A DNA stretch of 64,000 nucleotides from Betaproteobacteria bacterium HGW-Betaproteobacteria-7. Its GTDB lineage: Bacteria > Pseudomonadota > Gammaproteobacteria > Burkholderiales > Rhodocyclaceae. The notes beneath the pieces are model-generated. The model made no database searches. It was not told the DNA's origin and saw nothing but the letters and a program-made list of their open reading frames with translations. The stretch lies in the NCBI GenBank assembly GCA_002840765.1, contig PHCE01000008.1, positions 1 to 64,000 of the forward strand. Reading direction: 5' to 3'. The position numbers and the translations under genes were made by a program. Shown in pieces: positions 1 to 8,718 of the stretch (position 1 is the stretch's first letter; the number at the start of each line of letters is the position of its first letter).

Positions 1-801
<801 letters not shown>

Positions 802-859
802 AGTAAGCTCCTGATGAACTGTGGCCGGGAGGGATGCTCACCCGGCATCCCGTGCCCGG

Positions 860-930
860 CACGGGGTTTGATAGGTGAGCGCCGTTTCAAACCGAGCCTG
901 GGAGATTTCTCCTGCAGCGCTCCTCGGTAG
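860..930 (-). promoter_or_regulatory. SAH riboswitch in the ahcY leader
   Basis: Read on the minus strand the leader begins CCGAGGAGCGCTGCAGGAG, continues with CCCAGGCTCGG, which pairs back with CCGAG, and then GGCGCTCACC, which pairs with GGAGCGC as a pseudoknot-like partner. These are the conserved blocks of the S-adenosylhomocysteine riboswitch known upstream of ahcY in beta- and gammaproteobacteria. It sits about 60 bases before the GTG start. A further perfect hairpin (CCCGTGCC/GGCACGGG) follows. The aptamer senses accumulated SAH and is an on-switch in the described family members. Confidence 0.9.
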
Positions 931-937
931 GAGGCGG

Positions 938-966
938 ATTATAAACCGATTTGAGGATTTGTCGCC
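938..966 (-). promoter_or_regulatory. sigma70-type promoter of ahcY
   Basis: On the minus strand a perfect TATAAT (938-943) lies about 8 bases before the first riboswitch base. A GCGACA with a 16-base spacer is the best -35 match. The placement fits a transcript starting right at the riboswitch. Confidence 0.6.
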
Positions 967-992
967 CCGGCGTAATCGCCCGGAGGAAGAAC

Positions 993-1020
993 AAAAAAAG
1001 GGGAGCCGCGGTGGCTCCCC
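993..1020 (-). terminator. Rho-independent terminator of metK
   Basis: GGGGAGCC and GGCTCCCC form a perfect 8-bp stem with a 5-base loop. On the minus strand the stem is followed by seven T residues, 20 bases after the metK stop codon. It separates metK from the ahcY promoter. Confidence 0.9.
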
Positions 1021-1040
1021 TTGCTACTGCGACAAGTTGC

Positions 1041-2204
1041 TTACAGTCCGGCGTCGGATTTCAGCAGCATGGCGCGATCGGTCGCTTCCCAGGTGAATTC
1101 CGGCTCGTCGCGGCCGAAGTGGCCGTAGGCGGCGGTCTTCTGGTAGATCGGGCGCAGCAGATCCAGCATATTGACGATGCCCTTCGGGCGCAGATCGAAG
1201 TGCTTGCGGATCAGCGCGGTCAGCGTCTCGTTGCTGATCTTGCCGCTGCCGTAGGTCTCGACCATGATCGAAGTCGGTTCGGCGACGCCGATGGCGTACG
1301 AAACCTGCACCAGGCAGCGCGATGCCAGGCCGGCGGCGACGATGTTCTTGGCAACGTAGCGGGTGGCGTAGGCGGCAGAACGGTCCACCTTGGAGGGATC
1401 CTTGCCGGAGAAAGCGCCGCCGCCATGCGGGGCGGCACCGCCGTAGGTGTCGACGATGATCTTGCGACCGGTCAGGCCACAGTCGCCCTGCGGGCCACCG
1501 ACGACGAAGCGGCCGGTCGGGTTGACCAGATACTTGATGTCGCCCTTGATCAGTTCCGTCGGCAGCACTGGCTTGATGATTTCCTCGATGGTGGCTTCGC
1601 GCAGGTCTTCCAGGCTGATGTCCGGCGAGTGCTGGGTGGACAGCACGACGGTGTCGATCGAATGCGGCTTGCCGTCGACATAGCGGATGGTGACTTGCGA
1701 CTTGGCATCCGGGCGGGCCCAGGGCAGGCGGCCGTCCTTGCGCAGCATGGCTTGGCGCTCGACGAGGCGATGCGACAGGTGGATCGGCAACGGCATCAGC
1801 GACGGGGTTTCGTCGCAGGCGTAGCCAAACATCAGGCCTTGGTCGCCGGCGCCCTGGCCGAGGTTGTCGTCATAGGCAGCGTTGACGCCCTGGGCGATGT
1901 CGGGGCTCTGCTTGTCGTAGGCGACGAGCACGGCGCAGCCTTTGTAGTCGATGCCGAAATCGGTGTTGTCGTAACCGATACGCTTGATCGTGTCGCGGGC
2001 GACCTGAATGTAATCGACATTGGCGTTCGTCGTGATTTCGCCGGCGAGAACGACCAGGCCGGTGTTGCACAGGGTCTCGGCGGCCACGCGGGAATGCTTG
2101 TCCTGAGCCAGGATGGCGTCGAGGATGGCGTCGGAAATCTGGTCGGAAACCTTGTCCGGATGGCCTTCGCCAACCGATTCCGAGGTAAAGAGATAATCAC
2201 TCAT
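1041..2204 (-). CDS. metK: S-adenosylmethionine synthetase
   Basis: Makes S-adenosylmethionine from methionine and ATP in the cytosol, the methyl donor whose spent form AhcY (next gene downstream) recycles. The 387-residue protein has the usual length. It opens [19 protein letters not shown] with the ATP-site GEGHPDK at residues 12-18, and carries [12 protein letters not shown] (the methionine/ATP loop hexapeptide) and the glycine-rich [20 protein letters not shown]-loop-like signature. The start ATG is at 2204 with GGAG a few bases upstream. A weak promoter (TTGCGG, 17 bases, GCTAAA; 2267-2295 on the minus strand) overlaps the divergent promoter of the acyltransferase gene. Confidence 0.98.
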   Translation of the reverse strand: MSDYLFTSESVGEGHPDKVSDQISDAILDAILAQDKHSRVAAETLCNTGLVVLAGEITTNANVDYIQVARDTIKRIGYDNTDFGIDYKGCAVLVAYDKQSPDIAQGVNAAYDDNLGQGAGDQGLMFGYACDETPSLMPLPIHLSHRLVERQAMLRKDGRLPWARPDAKSQVTIRYVDGKPHSIDTVVLSTQHSPDISLEDLREATIEEIIKPVLPTELIKGDIKYLVNPTGRFVVGGPQGDCGLTGRKIIVDTYGGAAPHGGGAFSGKDPSKVDRSAAYATRYVAKNIVAAGLASRCLVQVSYAIGVAEPTSIMVETYGSGKISNETLTALIRKHFDLRPKGIVNMLDLLRPIYQKTAAYGHFGRDEPEFTWEATDRAMLLKSDAGL

Positions 2205-2296
2205 TTGCAGCTCCAGCGGTCCTTTTTATCCGGCGTTACCGGCTTCGGACCACGAGCGGGTGACGCTTTAGCAGAATTTGTGAATCGCCCCGCAAG

Positions 2297-2325
2297 TTGT
2301 CTGTTTAACTCGGCGATCTCATAAT
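2297..2325 (+). promoter_or_regulatory. promoter of the lipid A acyltransferase gene
   Basis: TTGTCT (2297-2302), a 17-base spacer and CATAAT (2320-2325) lie 40 bases before the ATG. It is back to back with metK. Confidence 0.5.
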
Positions 2326-2364
2326 GCTACCCTTTTTCCAGCAGTCATCAACCCCCGGAGCGGC

Positions 2365-3216
2365 ATGGTTTTTGTATTCAGGATTCTTTCCCGCCTGCCC
2401 CTGTGGCTGGTGCACCTGCTGGGCGGCTGGCTTGGCAGGCTGACTTACCTGTTTTCGCCGACCTATCGGCGCAACCTGCGCAGCAATATGGCCCAGGCTG
2501 GCATAGACCCGGTGCTGCGCATGGCGGCTGCCGCCGAGGCCGGCAAGCAGATGGCCGAGCTGGCGCGCATCTGGCTGCGGCCCCTGGAAGAAGCTAACGC
2601 CCAGGTGGTCGAGGTGGTCGGCTGGGAACTTGTCGAGGCGGCGCAGCAGGCCGGCAAGGGAGTCGTCTTCCTGACACCGCATCTGGGTTGTTTCGAGATC
2701 ACCGCGCAGTACCTGTCCGCCTTCGGTGACATCACCGTGCTCTATCGGGCGCCGAAATCCGCCGCGGCGCAGGAGCTGATCCTGACCGGGCGCAAGCGCG
2801 CCCAACTGCATCTGGCACCGGCTGACCTGTCCGGTGTCCGCTCGCTGATCAAGGCGCTAAAAAAAGGTCAGATGGTCGGCATGTTGCCCGATCAGGCACC
2901 GAAGACCGGCGAGGGTGTGTGGCTCAAGTTTTTCGGCCGTTACGCCTACACCATGACGCTGGCTGCCAGGCTGACCGAGACCAATGCCGTCTCACTGCTG
3001 ACCTGGGGCGAGCGCCTGCCCGGCGGGCGTGGCTACCGCATTCATTTCCTGACGCCCAGCCAGCCATTGAGCGGCTCGACCATCGAGCGCGCCCAGCAGA
3101 TCAACGGCGAGGTCGAGACGCTGATTCGCCAGTGCCCGACGCAATACCTGTGGGGCTACAACCGCTACAAGCAGCCGCGTGGTGCCGAGCCGCCGCCGGT
3201 GGAAAGCGGGGTCTGA
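2365..3216 (+). CDS. lpxL: lipid A biosynthesis acyltransferase (LpxL/HtrB family)
   Basis: Transfers a secondary acyl chain onto Kdo-lipid A (or its precursor) at the inner face of the cytoplasmic membrane. The 283-residue protein begins with a hydrophobic anchor (residues 3-25, then a basic YRRNLR). It carries the catalytic H-x4-E motif as HLGCFE with His106 and Glu111, the DQAPKTGEGVWLKFFGR substrate stretch and the C-terminal QYLWGYNRYKQ typical of HtrB. Many betaproteobacteria have two such genes between metK and dapF; only one is here. Which acyl chain it adds cannot be read from the sequence. Confidence 0.9.
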   Translation: MVFVFRILSRLPLWLVHLLGGWLGRLTYLFSPTYRRNLRSNMAQAGIDPVLRMAAAAEAGKQMAELARIWLRPLEEANAQVVEVVGWELVEAAQQAGKGVVFLTPHLGCFEITAQYLSAFGDITVLYRAPKSAAAQELILTGRKRAQLHLAPADLSGVRSLIKALKKGQMVGMLPDQAPKTGEGVWLKFFGRYAYTMTLAARLTETNAVSLLTWGERLPGGRGYRIHFLTPSQPLSGSTIERAQQINGEVETLIRQCPTQYLWGYNRYKQPRGAEPPPVESGV

Positions 3217-3248
3217 GCCCCGCCAATGCTGCACTGCGACATGACGAA

Positions 3249-3276
3249 TTGGTTTTCCCGTGCCTTGCATTAGAAT
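3249..3276 (+). promoter_or_regulatory. promoter upstream of the GNAT gene
   Basis: TTGGTT (3249-3254), 16 bases, TAGAAT (3271-3276). The predicted leader of about 110 bases holds two small hairpins, one with arms GGCTCTG (3309-3315) and CAGAGCC (3328-3334). Confidence 0.5.
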
Positions 3277-3390
3277 GAGCGCCCTCGGCGGTTTTTCGCC
3301 GGGTGCGGGGCTCTGTGCATGCCGGAGCAGAGCCGTGGCAAACAAGCGAAAACGATAACCGGTCGTCTGGAAAACAAAGGTCTTGGAACC

Positions 3391-3894
3391 ATGAACAGCC
3401 TGAACATCCAAATCCGCCCCGTGACACCGCCCGATGTGCCGGCGATTTCCGCCTTAGCCCGGGAAATCTGGCAGGCCACCTATCCCGGGATCATCACCCA
3501 GGAACAGATCGACTTCATGCTCGAACAGCGCTACGGCCACGAGCGGCTGTACGACGACCTGGAGGATGCCGACATGTGGTTGGACCAGGCCTTCCATGAT
3601 GGGCGCCGGGTTGGTTTTGCCTTCAGCCAGTTGCACGCCGGGGAATTCAAGCTAGACAAGTTGTATATCCATCCCGACGTCCAGCGCCAGGGCGTTGGTG
3701 GCCAGCTGATCGCCCATGTCGCCGCTCGGGCCGCCAAGCTCGGCTATCCCTGCGTGATCCTGGCGGTGAACAAGCGCAACGACAAGGCCATCGCCTCCTA
3801 TCGCAAGTATGGCTTCGCGGTGCGCGATTCGATCGTTGATGATATCGGCCACGGCTTCGTCATGGACGATTTCGTGATGGAGAAAAAACTTTAG
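3391..3894 (+). CDS. GNAT family N-acetyltransferase
   Basis: A cytosolic acetyl-CoA dependent acetyltransferase of unknown substrate, 167 residues from the ATG at 3391 (MNSLNIQIRPVTPPDVPAI). The GNAT signature is clear: the beta4 strand KLDKLYIHPDVQRQGVGGQL contains the acetyl-CoA pyrophosphate loop Q-R-Q-G-V-G-G, followed by a cysteine- and valine-rich strand (YPCVILAVNKRNDKAIASYRKYGF) that is the standard motif B of RimI-like proteins. An upstream in-frame ATG at 3319 exists, but it lies inside the structured leader and the extra residues are low-complexity, so the later start is preferred. Confidence 0.85.
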   Translation: MNSLNIQIRPVTPPDVPAISALAREIWQATYPGIITQEQIDFMLEQRYGHERLYDDLEDADMWLDQAFHDGRRVGFAFSQLHAGEFKLDKLYIHPDVQRQGVGGQLIAHVAARAAKLGYPCVILAVNKRNDKAIASYRKYGFAVRDSIVDDIGHGFVMDDFVMEKKL

Positions 3895-3898
3895 GAAT

Positions 3899-3927
3899 TT
3901 GAGATAACGCCCTGTCCCTGTTATGCT
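3899..3927 (+). promoter_or_regulatory. promoter of the dapF-DUF484-xerC operon
   Basis: TTGAGA (3899-3904), a 17-base spacer and TATGCT (3922-3927), beginning five bases after the GNAT stop codon and 27 bases before the dapF start. Confidence 0.65.
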
Positions 3928-3953
3928 TTTTTGAACAACACGCGGAGCGTTTC

Positions 3954-4784
3954 GTGAAACTCAAATTCCTCAAGATGCACGGCCTGGGCAACGATTTTGT
4001 CGTCCTCGACGGCATCCGCCAGCAACTGGCCCTGACGCCGGAGCAATTGCGCTATCTGGCTGACCGTCATTTCGGCGTCGGTTGCGATCAGATCTTGCTG
4101 GTCGAGAAGCCGACACAGCCCGATGTCGATTTCCGCTACCGCATCTTCAATGCTGATGGTGGCGAGGTCGAGCAGTGCGGAAATGGTGCCCGCTGTTTCG
4201 TCCGCTTCGTGCATGAGGCCGGCCTGACCGACAAGCGCGAGATCCGTGTCGAGACGCGTAGCGGCATCATCGTGCCGCGCCTGGAAGCCGATGGCAAAGT
4301 CACCGTCGACATGGGGGTGCCGCGCTTCCAGCCGCAGGAAATACCGTTTCTGCACGACGACGATGTCGTGGTCTACAACCTGGATGTGGCCGACGAGACG
4401 CTGGAGATCAGCGTTGTATCGATGGGGAATCCGCATGCCGTTCAGATCGTCGAGTGCGTCGATGGCGCGCCAGTCAGCGAGCACGGACCGCTGATCGAAG
4501 GCCACGAACGCTTTCCGCAGCGGGTCAACGCCGGCTTCATGCAGGTGGTCGACCGCCATGCGATCAAGTTGCGTGTCTACGAGCGCGGTTCCGGCGAGAC
4601 GCTGGCCTGCGGTACCGGTGCCTGTGCCGCCGTGGTCGCCGGCATTCGCCGCGGCCTTCTCGATTCGCCCGTGCGCGTCAGCACCCGGGGCGGCGACCTG
4701 AATATTGTCTGGGGCGGCGATGGCCGGCCCGTGCTGATGACCGGCCCGGCCGTCACCGTGTTTTCCGGAGAGATCGAACTATGA
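3954..4784 (+). CDS. dapF: diaminopimelate epimerase
   Basis: Interconverts LL- and meso-diaminopimelate, supplying meso-DAP for peptidoglycan and, through LysA (also in this window), lysine. The start is GTG at 3954 after GCGGAG. The 276-residue protein opens [19 protein letters not shown] and has both catalytic cysteines in their usual settings: Cys75 in QCGNGARCF and Cys219 in ACGTGACAA, plus the SMGNPHAV substrate loop. The stop overlaps the start of the DUF484 gene (ATGA), implying translational coupling. Confidence 0.98.
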   Translation: MKLKFLKMHGLGNDFVVLDGIRQQLALTPEQLRYLADRHFGVGCDQILLVEKPTQPDVDFRYRIFNADGGEVEQCGNGARCFVRFVHEAGLTDKREIRVETRSGIIVPRLEADGKVTVDMGVPRFQPQEIPFLHDDDVVVYNLDVADETLEISVVSMGNPHAVQIVECVDGAPVSEHGPLIEGHERFPQRVNAGFMQVVDRHAIKLRVYERGSGETLACGTGACAAVVAGIRRGLLDSPVRVSTRGGDLNIVWGGDGRPVLMTGPAVTVFSGEIEL

Positions 4785-5452
4785 GTGCCCTGTTTCCCGA
4801 AGAAATCGCCGACTACCTGAAGAACAATCCAGGCTTTTTCGAGCAATACGCCGACCTGATGGCGCAAATCTTCCTGCCGCATCCGCACGGCGGCCGCGCC
4901 ATTTCGCTGGCCGAGCGGCAAATGCTGACGTTGCGCGAGAAGAATCGTGCCGCCGAGAGCAAGCTGGCCGAACTGATTGCCTTTGGCGAAGAAAACGATG
5001 CCATCAGCGAGAAAGTCCATCGCCTGGCCGTCGGCCTGGTTGCCGCCGAGACCTTCCAGGCCGTCATCCATCTGCTCAACTTCCACCTGCGCGACGATTT
5101 CGCCGTGCCACACGTCGCCCTGCGCCTGTGGGACAAGCCGGAAGGTGTTGAGGATCTGCCGGAGTTCGCGGCGGTCAGCGAGGAACTGCAGGTCTTCGCC
5201 GAGACCCTGGGCCGCCCGTACTGCGGCTCGACCGCCGGTTTCGGCACCGCCTCGTGGTTCGGCGAGCATGCCACGCACATTCGTTCGCAAGCGCTGATTG
5301 CCCTGCGCAACGGCGGTGGCACCATCGGCATGATCGCTCTGGGCAGCGAAGAATCACAGCGTTTCTACGCCGACATGGGCACCCTGTATCTCGAGCGGCT
5401 CGGCGAGATGGTTTCCGCCGCGTTGGCCCGGGTGACCAAGAGCGTCTTGTGA
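4781..5452 (+). CDS. DUF484 family (GAF-like) protein
   Basis: A 223-residue cytosolic protein of the DUF484 family, for which no firm biochemical role is established. The N-terminal 45 residues ([26 protein letters not shown]) are the family hallmark, a helical region that runs into a coiled coil (residues 43-70, [19 protein letters not shown]). The remainder has the pattern of a GAF-like fold ([12 protein letters not shown], then [22 protein letters not shown]). In many proteobacteria it lies between dapF and xerC, as here, overlapping both genes by four bases. That suggests a link to chromosome dimer resolution or simply conserved co-transcription. Confidence 0.9.
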   Translation: MSALFPEEIADYLKNNPGFFEQYADLMAQIFLPHPHGGRAISLAERQMLTLREKNRAAESKLAELIAFGEENDAISEKVHRLAVGLVAAETFQAVIHLLNFHLRDDFAVPHVALRLWDKPEGVEDLPEFAAVSEELQVFAETLGRPYCGSTAGFGTASWFGEHATHIRSQALIALRNGGGTIGMIALGSEESQRFYADMGTLYLERLGEMVSAALARVTKSVL

Positions 5453-6345
5453 CCCCGTCGGCGGCCGTCGATGCCTGGCTGGCGGTACTGGCCGAACAGC
5501 GTCGGCAGTCGCCGCACACGGTCAGCAACTACCGGCGCGATCTGCGCCGCCTCAGCGAGCTGGCAGGCGACATCCCGCTAGACCAGTTGCATGTCCATCA
5601 CATTCGCCGCTTCGTCGCCCAACTGCATGGCCAAGGCCTTTCCGGACGCTCGCTGGCGCGCCTGCTGTCGGCCTGGCGCGGTTTCTTCGCCTGGCTGGGC
5701 AAAGACGATCTCGTCCGCGCCAATCCCTGCGAGGGCGTGCGCCCGCCAAAGTCGCCCCGGCATTTGCCGAATGCGCTGTCGGTCGACGAGGCCGGGCGCC
5801 TGCTGGCGCCAGCGGACGACGAAGACGATGTTTTCGCGGCGCGCGATACGGCGATGTTCGAACTGTTCTATTCCTCCGGTCTGCGCCTCGCCGAACTGGC
5901 GGCGCTCGACCGCGATGCCCTTGACACGGTGCTGCACGAAGGCGAGATCCGCGTTATCGGCAAGCGTGCCAAAGCTCGTTTAATACCGGTCGGCAGTCGG
6001 GCACGCGAAGCGCTGGCTACCTGGGCGGCAGTGCGCGACAGTATGGCTGCGGAGGGCGAGCCGGCGCTGTTCGTCGGCCGGCTCGGCAAGCGCCTCGGCC
6101 ATCGCGGCATCCAGCTGCGCCTGGAACGCCGGGCCATACAGCAGGGGCTGCCGCGCCACGTCCATCCGCACATGCTGCGCCACTCGTTCGCTTCGCACGT
6201 ACTCCAGTCCTCCGGCGATCTGCGCGCCGTGCAGGAAATGCTCGGCCATTCCAGCATCGCCTCGACCCAGGTCTATACGCACCTGGATTTTCAGCATCTG
6301 GCCAAGGTCTACGACGCCGCTCATCCGCGGGCGAAGCAAAAATGA
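5449..6345 (+). CDS. xerC: tyrosine recombinase XerC
   Basis: Site-specific recombinase that acts with XerD at dif to resolve chromosome dimers. The 298-residue protein starts at GTG 5449 inside the end of the DUF484 gene. It has the N-terminal SAM-like core-binding domain (residues 1-90) and the full catalytic set: Arg146 (SGLRLAEL), Lys172 (GKRAKARL), His241 and Arg244 (HMLRHSF), His267 (LGHSSI) and nucleophile Tyr276 (TQVYTHLD). XerC rather than XerD is assigned because of the dapF-DUF484-xerC order, the order also seen in enterobacteria. Confidence 0.95.
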   Translation: MTPSAAVDAWLAVLAEQRRQSPHTVSNYRRDLRRLSELAGDIPLDQLHVHHIRRFVAQLHGQGLSGRSLARLLSAWRGFFAWLGKDDLVRANPCEGVRPPKSPRHLPNALSVDEAGRLLAPADDEDDVFAARDTAMFELFYSSGLRLAELAALDRDALDTVLHEGEIRVIGKRAKARLIPVGSRAREALATWAAVRDSMAAEGEPALFVGRLGKRLGHRGIQLRLERRAIQQGLPRHVHPHMLRHSFASHVLQSSGDLRAVQEMLGHSSIASTQVYTHLDFQHLAKVYDAAHPRAKQK

Positions 6346-6360
6346 GAGTTGCGCTTCGCA

Positions 6361-6389
6361 TTGACCTTTCGCGGCGTAGCGCCTAACAT
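6361..6389 (+). promoter_or_regulatory. promoter of the 50-residue basic protein gene
   Basis: TTGACC (6361-6366), 17-base spacer, TAACAT (6384-6389), just after the xerC stop codon and 40 bases before the ATG. Among the best sigma70-type matches in the window. Confidence 0.65.
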
Positions 6390-6428
6390 TCACGGTTCTG
6401 AAAAATTGCCGGAATCAAGGAGTTAGTC

Positions 6429-6581
6429 ATGGCCATCAACCGTAACCGCCGTTCTTCCCTGGAGCGCCGCTGCGTTTCCAAGTCCACCAAGCGCCTGTTC
6501 AAGGGCGACGGCAAGACCATGTTCAAGGTCATCTACGCTGCCGAATGCCACGCCCGCAACCGCAAGGCTCTGGGCGCCTGA
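6429..6581 (+). CDS. 50-residue basic protein of unknown function
   Basis: A short gene with all the marks of a real one: promoter at 6361-6389, AAGGAG ribosome site 8 bases before the ATG, and a strong terminator 18 bases after the stop. The product begins MAINRNRRSSLERRCV and ends CHARNRKALGA. It is rich in Arg and Lys (about 15 of 50 residues), has two cysteines (residues 15 and 40), no signal peptide and no membrane segment. That composition suits nucleic-acid or ribosome binding, but I do not recognise the family. The dense use of AAG, CGC and AAC codons resembles highly expressed genes. Function unknown. Confidence 0.75.
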   Translation: MAINRNRRSSLERRCVSKSTKRLFKGDGKTMFKVIYAAECHARNRKALGA

Positions 6582-6598
6582 GTCGCGACCGAACATCG

Positions 6599-6633
6599 GG
6601 CCCCGGTTGCCGCAAGGTGACCGGGGCTTTTTT
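6599..6633 (+). terminator. Rho-independent terminator
   Basis: GCCCCGGT and ACCGGGGC pair across a 12-base loop and are followed by six T residues. It closes the one-gene unit of the 50-residue protein. Confidence 0.9.
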
Positions 6634-6654
6634 CATTCAAGAACGGAAAACCGC

Positions 6655-7848
6655 ATGGCGCAACTGATCCTGATGCCCGGCAAGGAACGCTCGGCGTTCA
6701 AGCAATCACACCCGTGGGTGTTCGCCGGCTCGGTCGGCCGCCTCGAGGGGCGGGCCCGGCCTGGCGATACGGTCGAGGTACTGGCCGACAACCTGCGCCC
6801 GCTGGGGCGCGCGGCTTACAGCCCGCAATCGCAGATCCGCGCGCGGTTCTGGACCTTCGATAGCGACGAGTCGGTCGACGATGCCTTCTTCAAGCGCCGC
6901 ATCGCCGCCGCCGTGGGGCGCCGTCAGGTGCTGCCGGAGCTGCGCGGCCAGCAGGGCCTGCGCCTGATTCATGCCGAGTCGGATGGCTTGCCCGGCGTCA
7001 TCGCCGACCAGTACGGCGATACCGTGGTCGTCCAGCTGACCTCGGCTGGCGCCGACAAATGGCGCCAGGCCATCGTCGCCGCACTGGTCAAGGCCACCGG
7101 CTGTACCCGCGTCTATGAGCGTTCCGATTCCGATGTGCGCGGCCTAGAAGGCCTGGAGCCGACGACTGGCTGGCTGCACGGCGAGGCGCCGGCCGGCATG
7201 CCGGTGATCGATGAAAATGGCGTGTGTCTGGCCATCGACATCGAAGGCGGGCACAAGACCGGCTTCTACCTCGACCAGCGCGATAATCGCCAGCTGCTCG
7301 GCCAACTGGCCGCCGGCAAGGAAATCCTCAACTGTTTCTGCTACACCGGCGGTTTTTCGCTGCAGGCGCTGGCCGGCGGTGCCGCCCACGTGCTGTCGAT
7401 CGATTCCTCCGGTCCGGCAATCGCTCGCGCCCAGGCCAATCTGGCGCTCAATCCGCAGTTGCCGGCGGAGCGGGCGGAATGGCTGGAAGCAGACGTCTTC
7501 CAGGCCCTGCGTGATTTTCGCAAGGCTGGCCGGACGTTCGATCTGATCGTCCTCGATCCGCCCAAGTTCGCGCCTTCGGCCGCCCATGCGGAACGCGCCG
7601 CGCGCGCCTACAAGGACATCAATGTGCTCGGTTTCCGGCTGCTGAAGCCGGGCGGCCTGCTGATGACCTATTCCTGCTCCGGCGGTATCGGGCTCGAACT
7701 GTTCCAGAAGATCGTTGCCGGCGCCGCCCATGATGCCGGCCGGGCCGCCCGCATCGTCCGCCGCCTGGCCGGTGCCGCCGATCACCCGGTGGCGCTGAGT
7801 TTCCCGGAAGGCGAATATCTGAAGGGCCTGCTGGTTCAGGTCGATTAA
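6655..7848 (+). CDS. rlmI: class I SAM-dependent rRNA methyltransferase, RlmI type
   Basis: Predicted to methylate a cytosine (C5) of 23S rRNA. The 397-residue protein has an N-terminal PUA RNA-binding domain (MAQLILMPGKERSAFKQSHPWVFAGSV), the middle RLIHAESDGLPGVIADQYGD conserved in the RlmI/RlmK family, and a C-terminal Rossmann methyltransferase with CFCYTGGFSLQALAGGA as the SAM motif I, the LDPPKF motif IV and the YSCSGGI loop. The start is ATG 6655; an upstream in-frame start would lie within the terminator stem. RlmI is about 396 residues in E. coli, so length agrees. The precise target base is inferred from family only. Confidence 0.85.
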   Translation: MAQLILMPGKERSAFKQSHPWVFAGSVGRLEGRARPGDTVEVLADNLRPLGRAAYSPQSQIRARFWTFDSDESVDDAFFKRRIAAAVGRRQVLPELRGQQGLRLIHAESDGLPGVIADQYGDTVVVQLTSAGADKWRQAIVAALVKATGCTRVYERSDSDVRGLEGLEPTTGWLHGEAPAGMPVIDENGVCLAIDIEGGHKTGFYLDQRDNRQLLGQLAAGKEILNCFCYTGGFSLQALAGGAAHVLSIDSSGPAIARAQANLALNPQLPAERAEWLEADVFQALRDFRKAGRTFDLIVLDPPKFAPSAAHAERAARAYKDINVLGFRLLKPGGLLMTYSCSGGIGLELFQKIVAGAAHDAGRAARIVRRLAGAADHPVALSFPEGEYLKGLLVQVD

Positions 7849-7856
7849 GGCCTGAT

Positions 7857-7871
7857 TGCAACAGGGTTGCA
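7857..7871. promoter_or_regulatory. candidate Zur operator
   Basis: A perfect inverted repeat TGCAAC-AGG-GTTGCA in the short gap between the methyltransferase gene and the Zur-like gene, 30 bases before the latter's GTG. Its position at the head of a zinc operon suggests autoregulation. I cannot confirm that it matches a known Zur consensus. Confidence 0.45.
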
Positions 7872-7901
7872 TTTGCGGCAGGGGAGTGGTCTACTCCCGC
7901 C

Positions 7902-8351
7902 GTGCCCGAATTCACGCCTGATTTTCTCGCAGCGCAGTTGCGTGCCGCCTCCGTCAAGGTGACGCGGCCGCGTCTGCGCGTGCTCGCCTGTCTGAGCCGT
8001 GCGGCATCAGCGCTGACCCACGGCGAACTGGAAGAGCGTCTGGCGGAGGGCGAAGGCGGGGGGCTCGACCGGGTGACGCTGTACCGTGTGCTCGACAGCC
8101 TGCTCGAATGCGGGCTGGCGGAGCGCACGCTCGATGCCCGCGGTGTCTATCGCTTCCTGCTGAGCAGCATCCGTGCCGCCCACGCGGCGCATGCCCATTT
8201 CCATTGTCAGCGCTGCGGCGGCATCACCTGCCTGGAGCAGATGGTGGCGCCAGTGGCCACCCTGCCGACTGGCTTCGTTGCTCGTCAGGTCGAGATAGAG
8301 GTGCGCGGACTGTGCGTCAACTGCTCACCGGTTGGCGGAGCCGCCCGGTGA
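7902..8351 (+). CDS. zur: Fur-family metalloregulator, probably Zur
   Basis: A 149-residue Fur-family DNA-binding repressor. The winged helix occupies residues 15-75 (VKVTRPRLRVLACLSR, then GLDRVTLYRVLDSLLECGLA with the recognition helix). The dimerisation half has the His/Cys-rich metal region HAAHAHFHCQRCGGITCLE, whose CxxC pairs with a second CxxC near the end (GLCVNC), together giving the structural zinc site. Zur is preferred over Fur because it heads an operon of ZnuABC-type genes and because the sequence is short and cysteine-rich. It starts at GTG 7902 and overlaps the next gene by four bases. It is likely autoregulated through the inverted repeat at 7857-7871. Confidence 0.85.
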   Translation: MPEFTPDFLAAQLRAASVKVTRPRLRVLACLSRAASALTHGELEERLAEGEGGGLDRVTLYRVLDSLLECGLAERTLDARGVYRFLLSSIRAAHAAHAHFHCQRCGGITCLEQMVAPVATLPTGFVARQVEIEVRGLCVNCSPVGGAAR

Positions 8352-8656
8352 CGATTCGATTCTGGCGCGCCTGCGGATTCGCTCTGCTGCTGCTGTTCGT
8401 CCAGCATCTGGCGCTGACGCATGCGCTGGAGCACCTTGCCGCCGACACCCTGCTGCTCGATCAGGGCGATGATGCATCCGACTGTCCCCAATGCCAGGCC
8501 CTGGGTGGCCTGCATCTGGGCGGCGGTGCGGCGGCCGCGTCGTGGCTGCAGGCCAGCGGCAGCGGTGGCGCGCTCGGCTTTGTCGTCGCTGCCGATCCGC
8601 CACGGCGTATCCAGACGGCGCACGCCATCCGCGCCCCGCCGGAAAACCGGGACTGA
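8348..8656 (+). CDS. small membrane-anchored CxxC protein (DUF2946-like)
   Basis: A 102-residue product starting at GTG 8348, overlapping the zur stop. Residues 1-25 are a signal anchor (basic start, then FALLLLFVQHLALTHALEHL), followed by an acidic stretch and a CPQC pair at about residues 46-49, then a region that ends with Arg-Ala-Pro-Pro. This layout (anchor, His, CxxC, terminal RAPP) resembles small DUF2946-type proteins found in metal-uptake operons. I infer a periplasmic metal-binding or metal-handling role. The family call is tentative, but translational coupling to zur and operon position support a real gene. Confidence 0.65.
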   Translation: MTIRFWRACGFALLLLFVQHLALTHALEHLAADTLLLDQGDDASDCPQCQALGGLHLGGGAAAASWLQASGSGGALGFVVAADPPRRIQTAHAIRAPPENRD

Positions 8657-8718
8657 TCCTTCGTTCCTGTTGCGCTCCCTGATTGGGGGCGCTCCTCCCA
8701 TTTTCCGGAGAATTACCC

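Noticed and set aside
2205..2296. A SAM riboswitch in front of metK
   Set aside because: The 92-base leader has no SAM-I, SAM-II or SAM-V pattern that I can recognise; only a weak promoter and a GGAG site.
951..2324. A 457-codon plus-strand open frame opposite metK
   Set aside because: It runs through the metK terminator and mirrors the metK reading; no family features.
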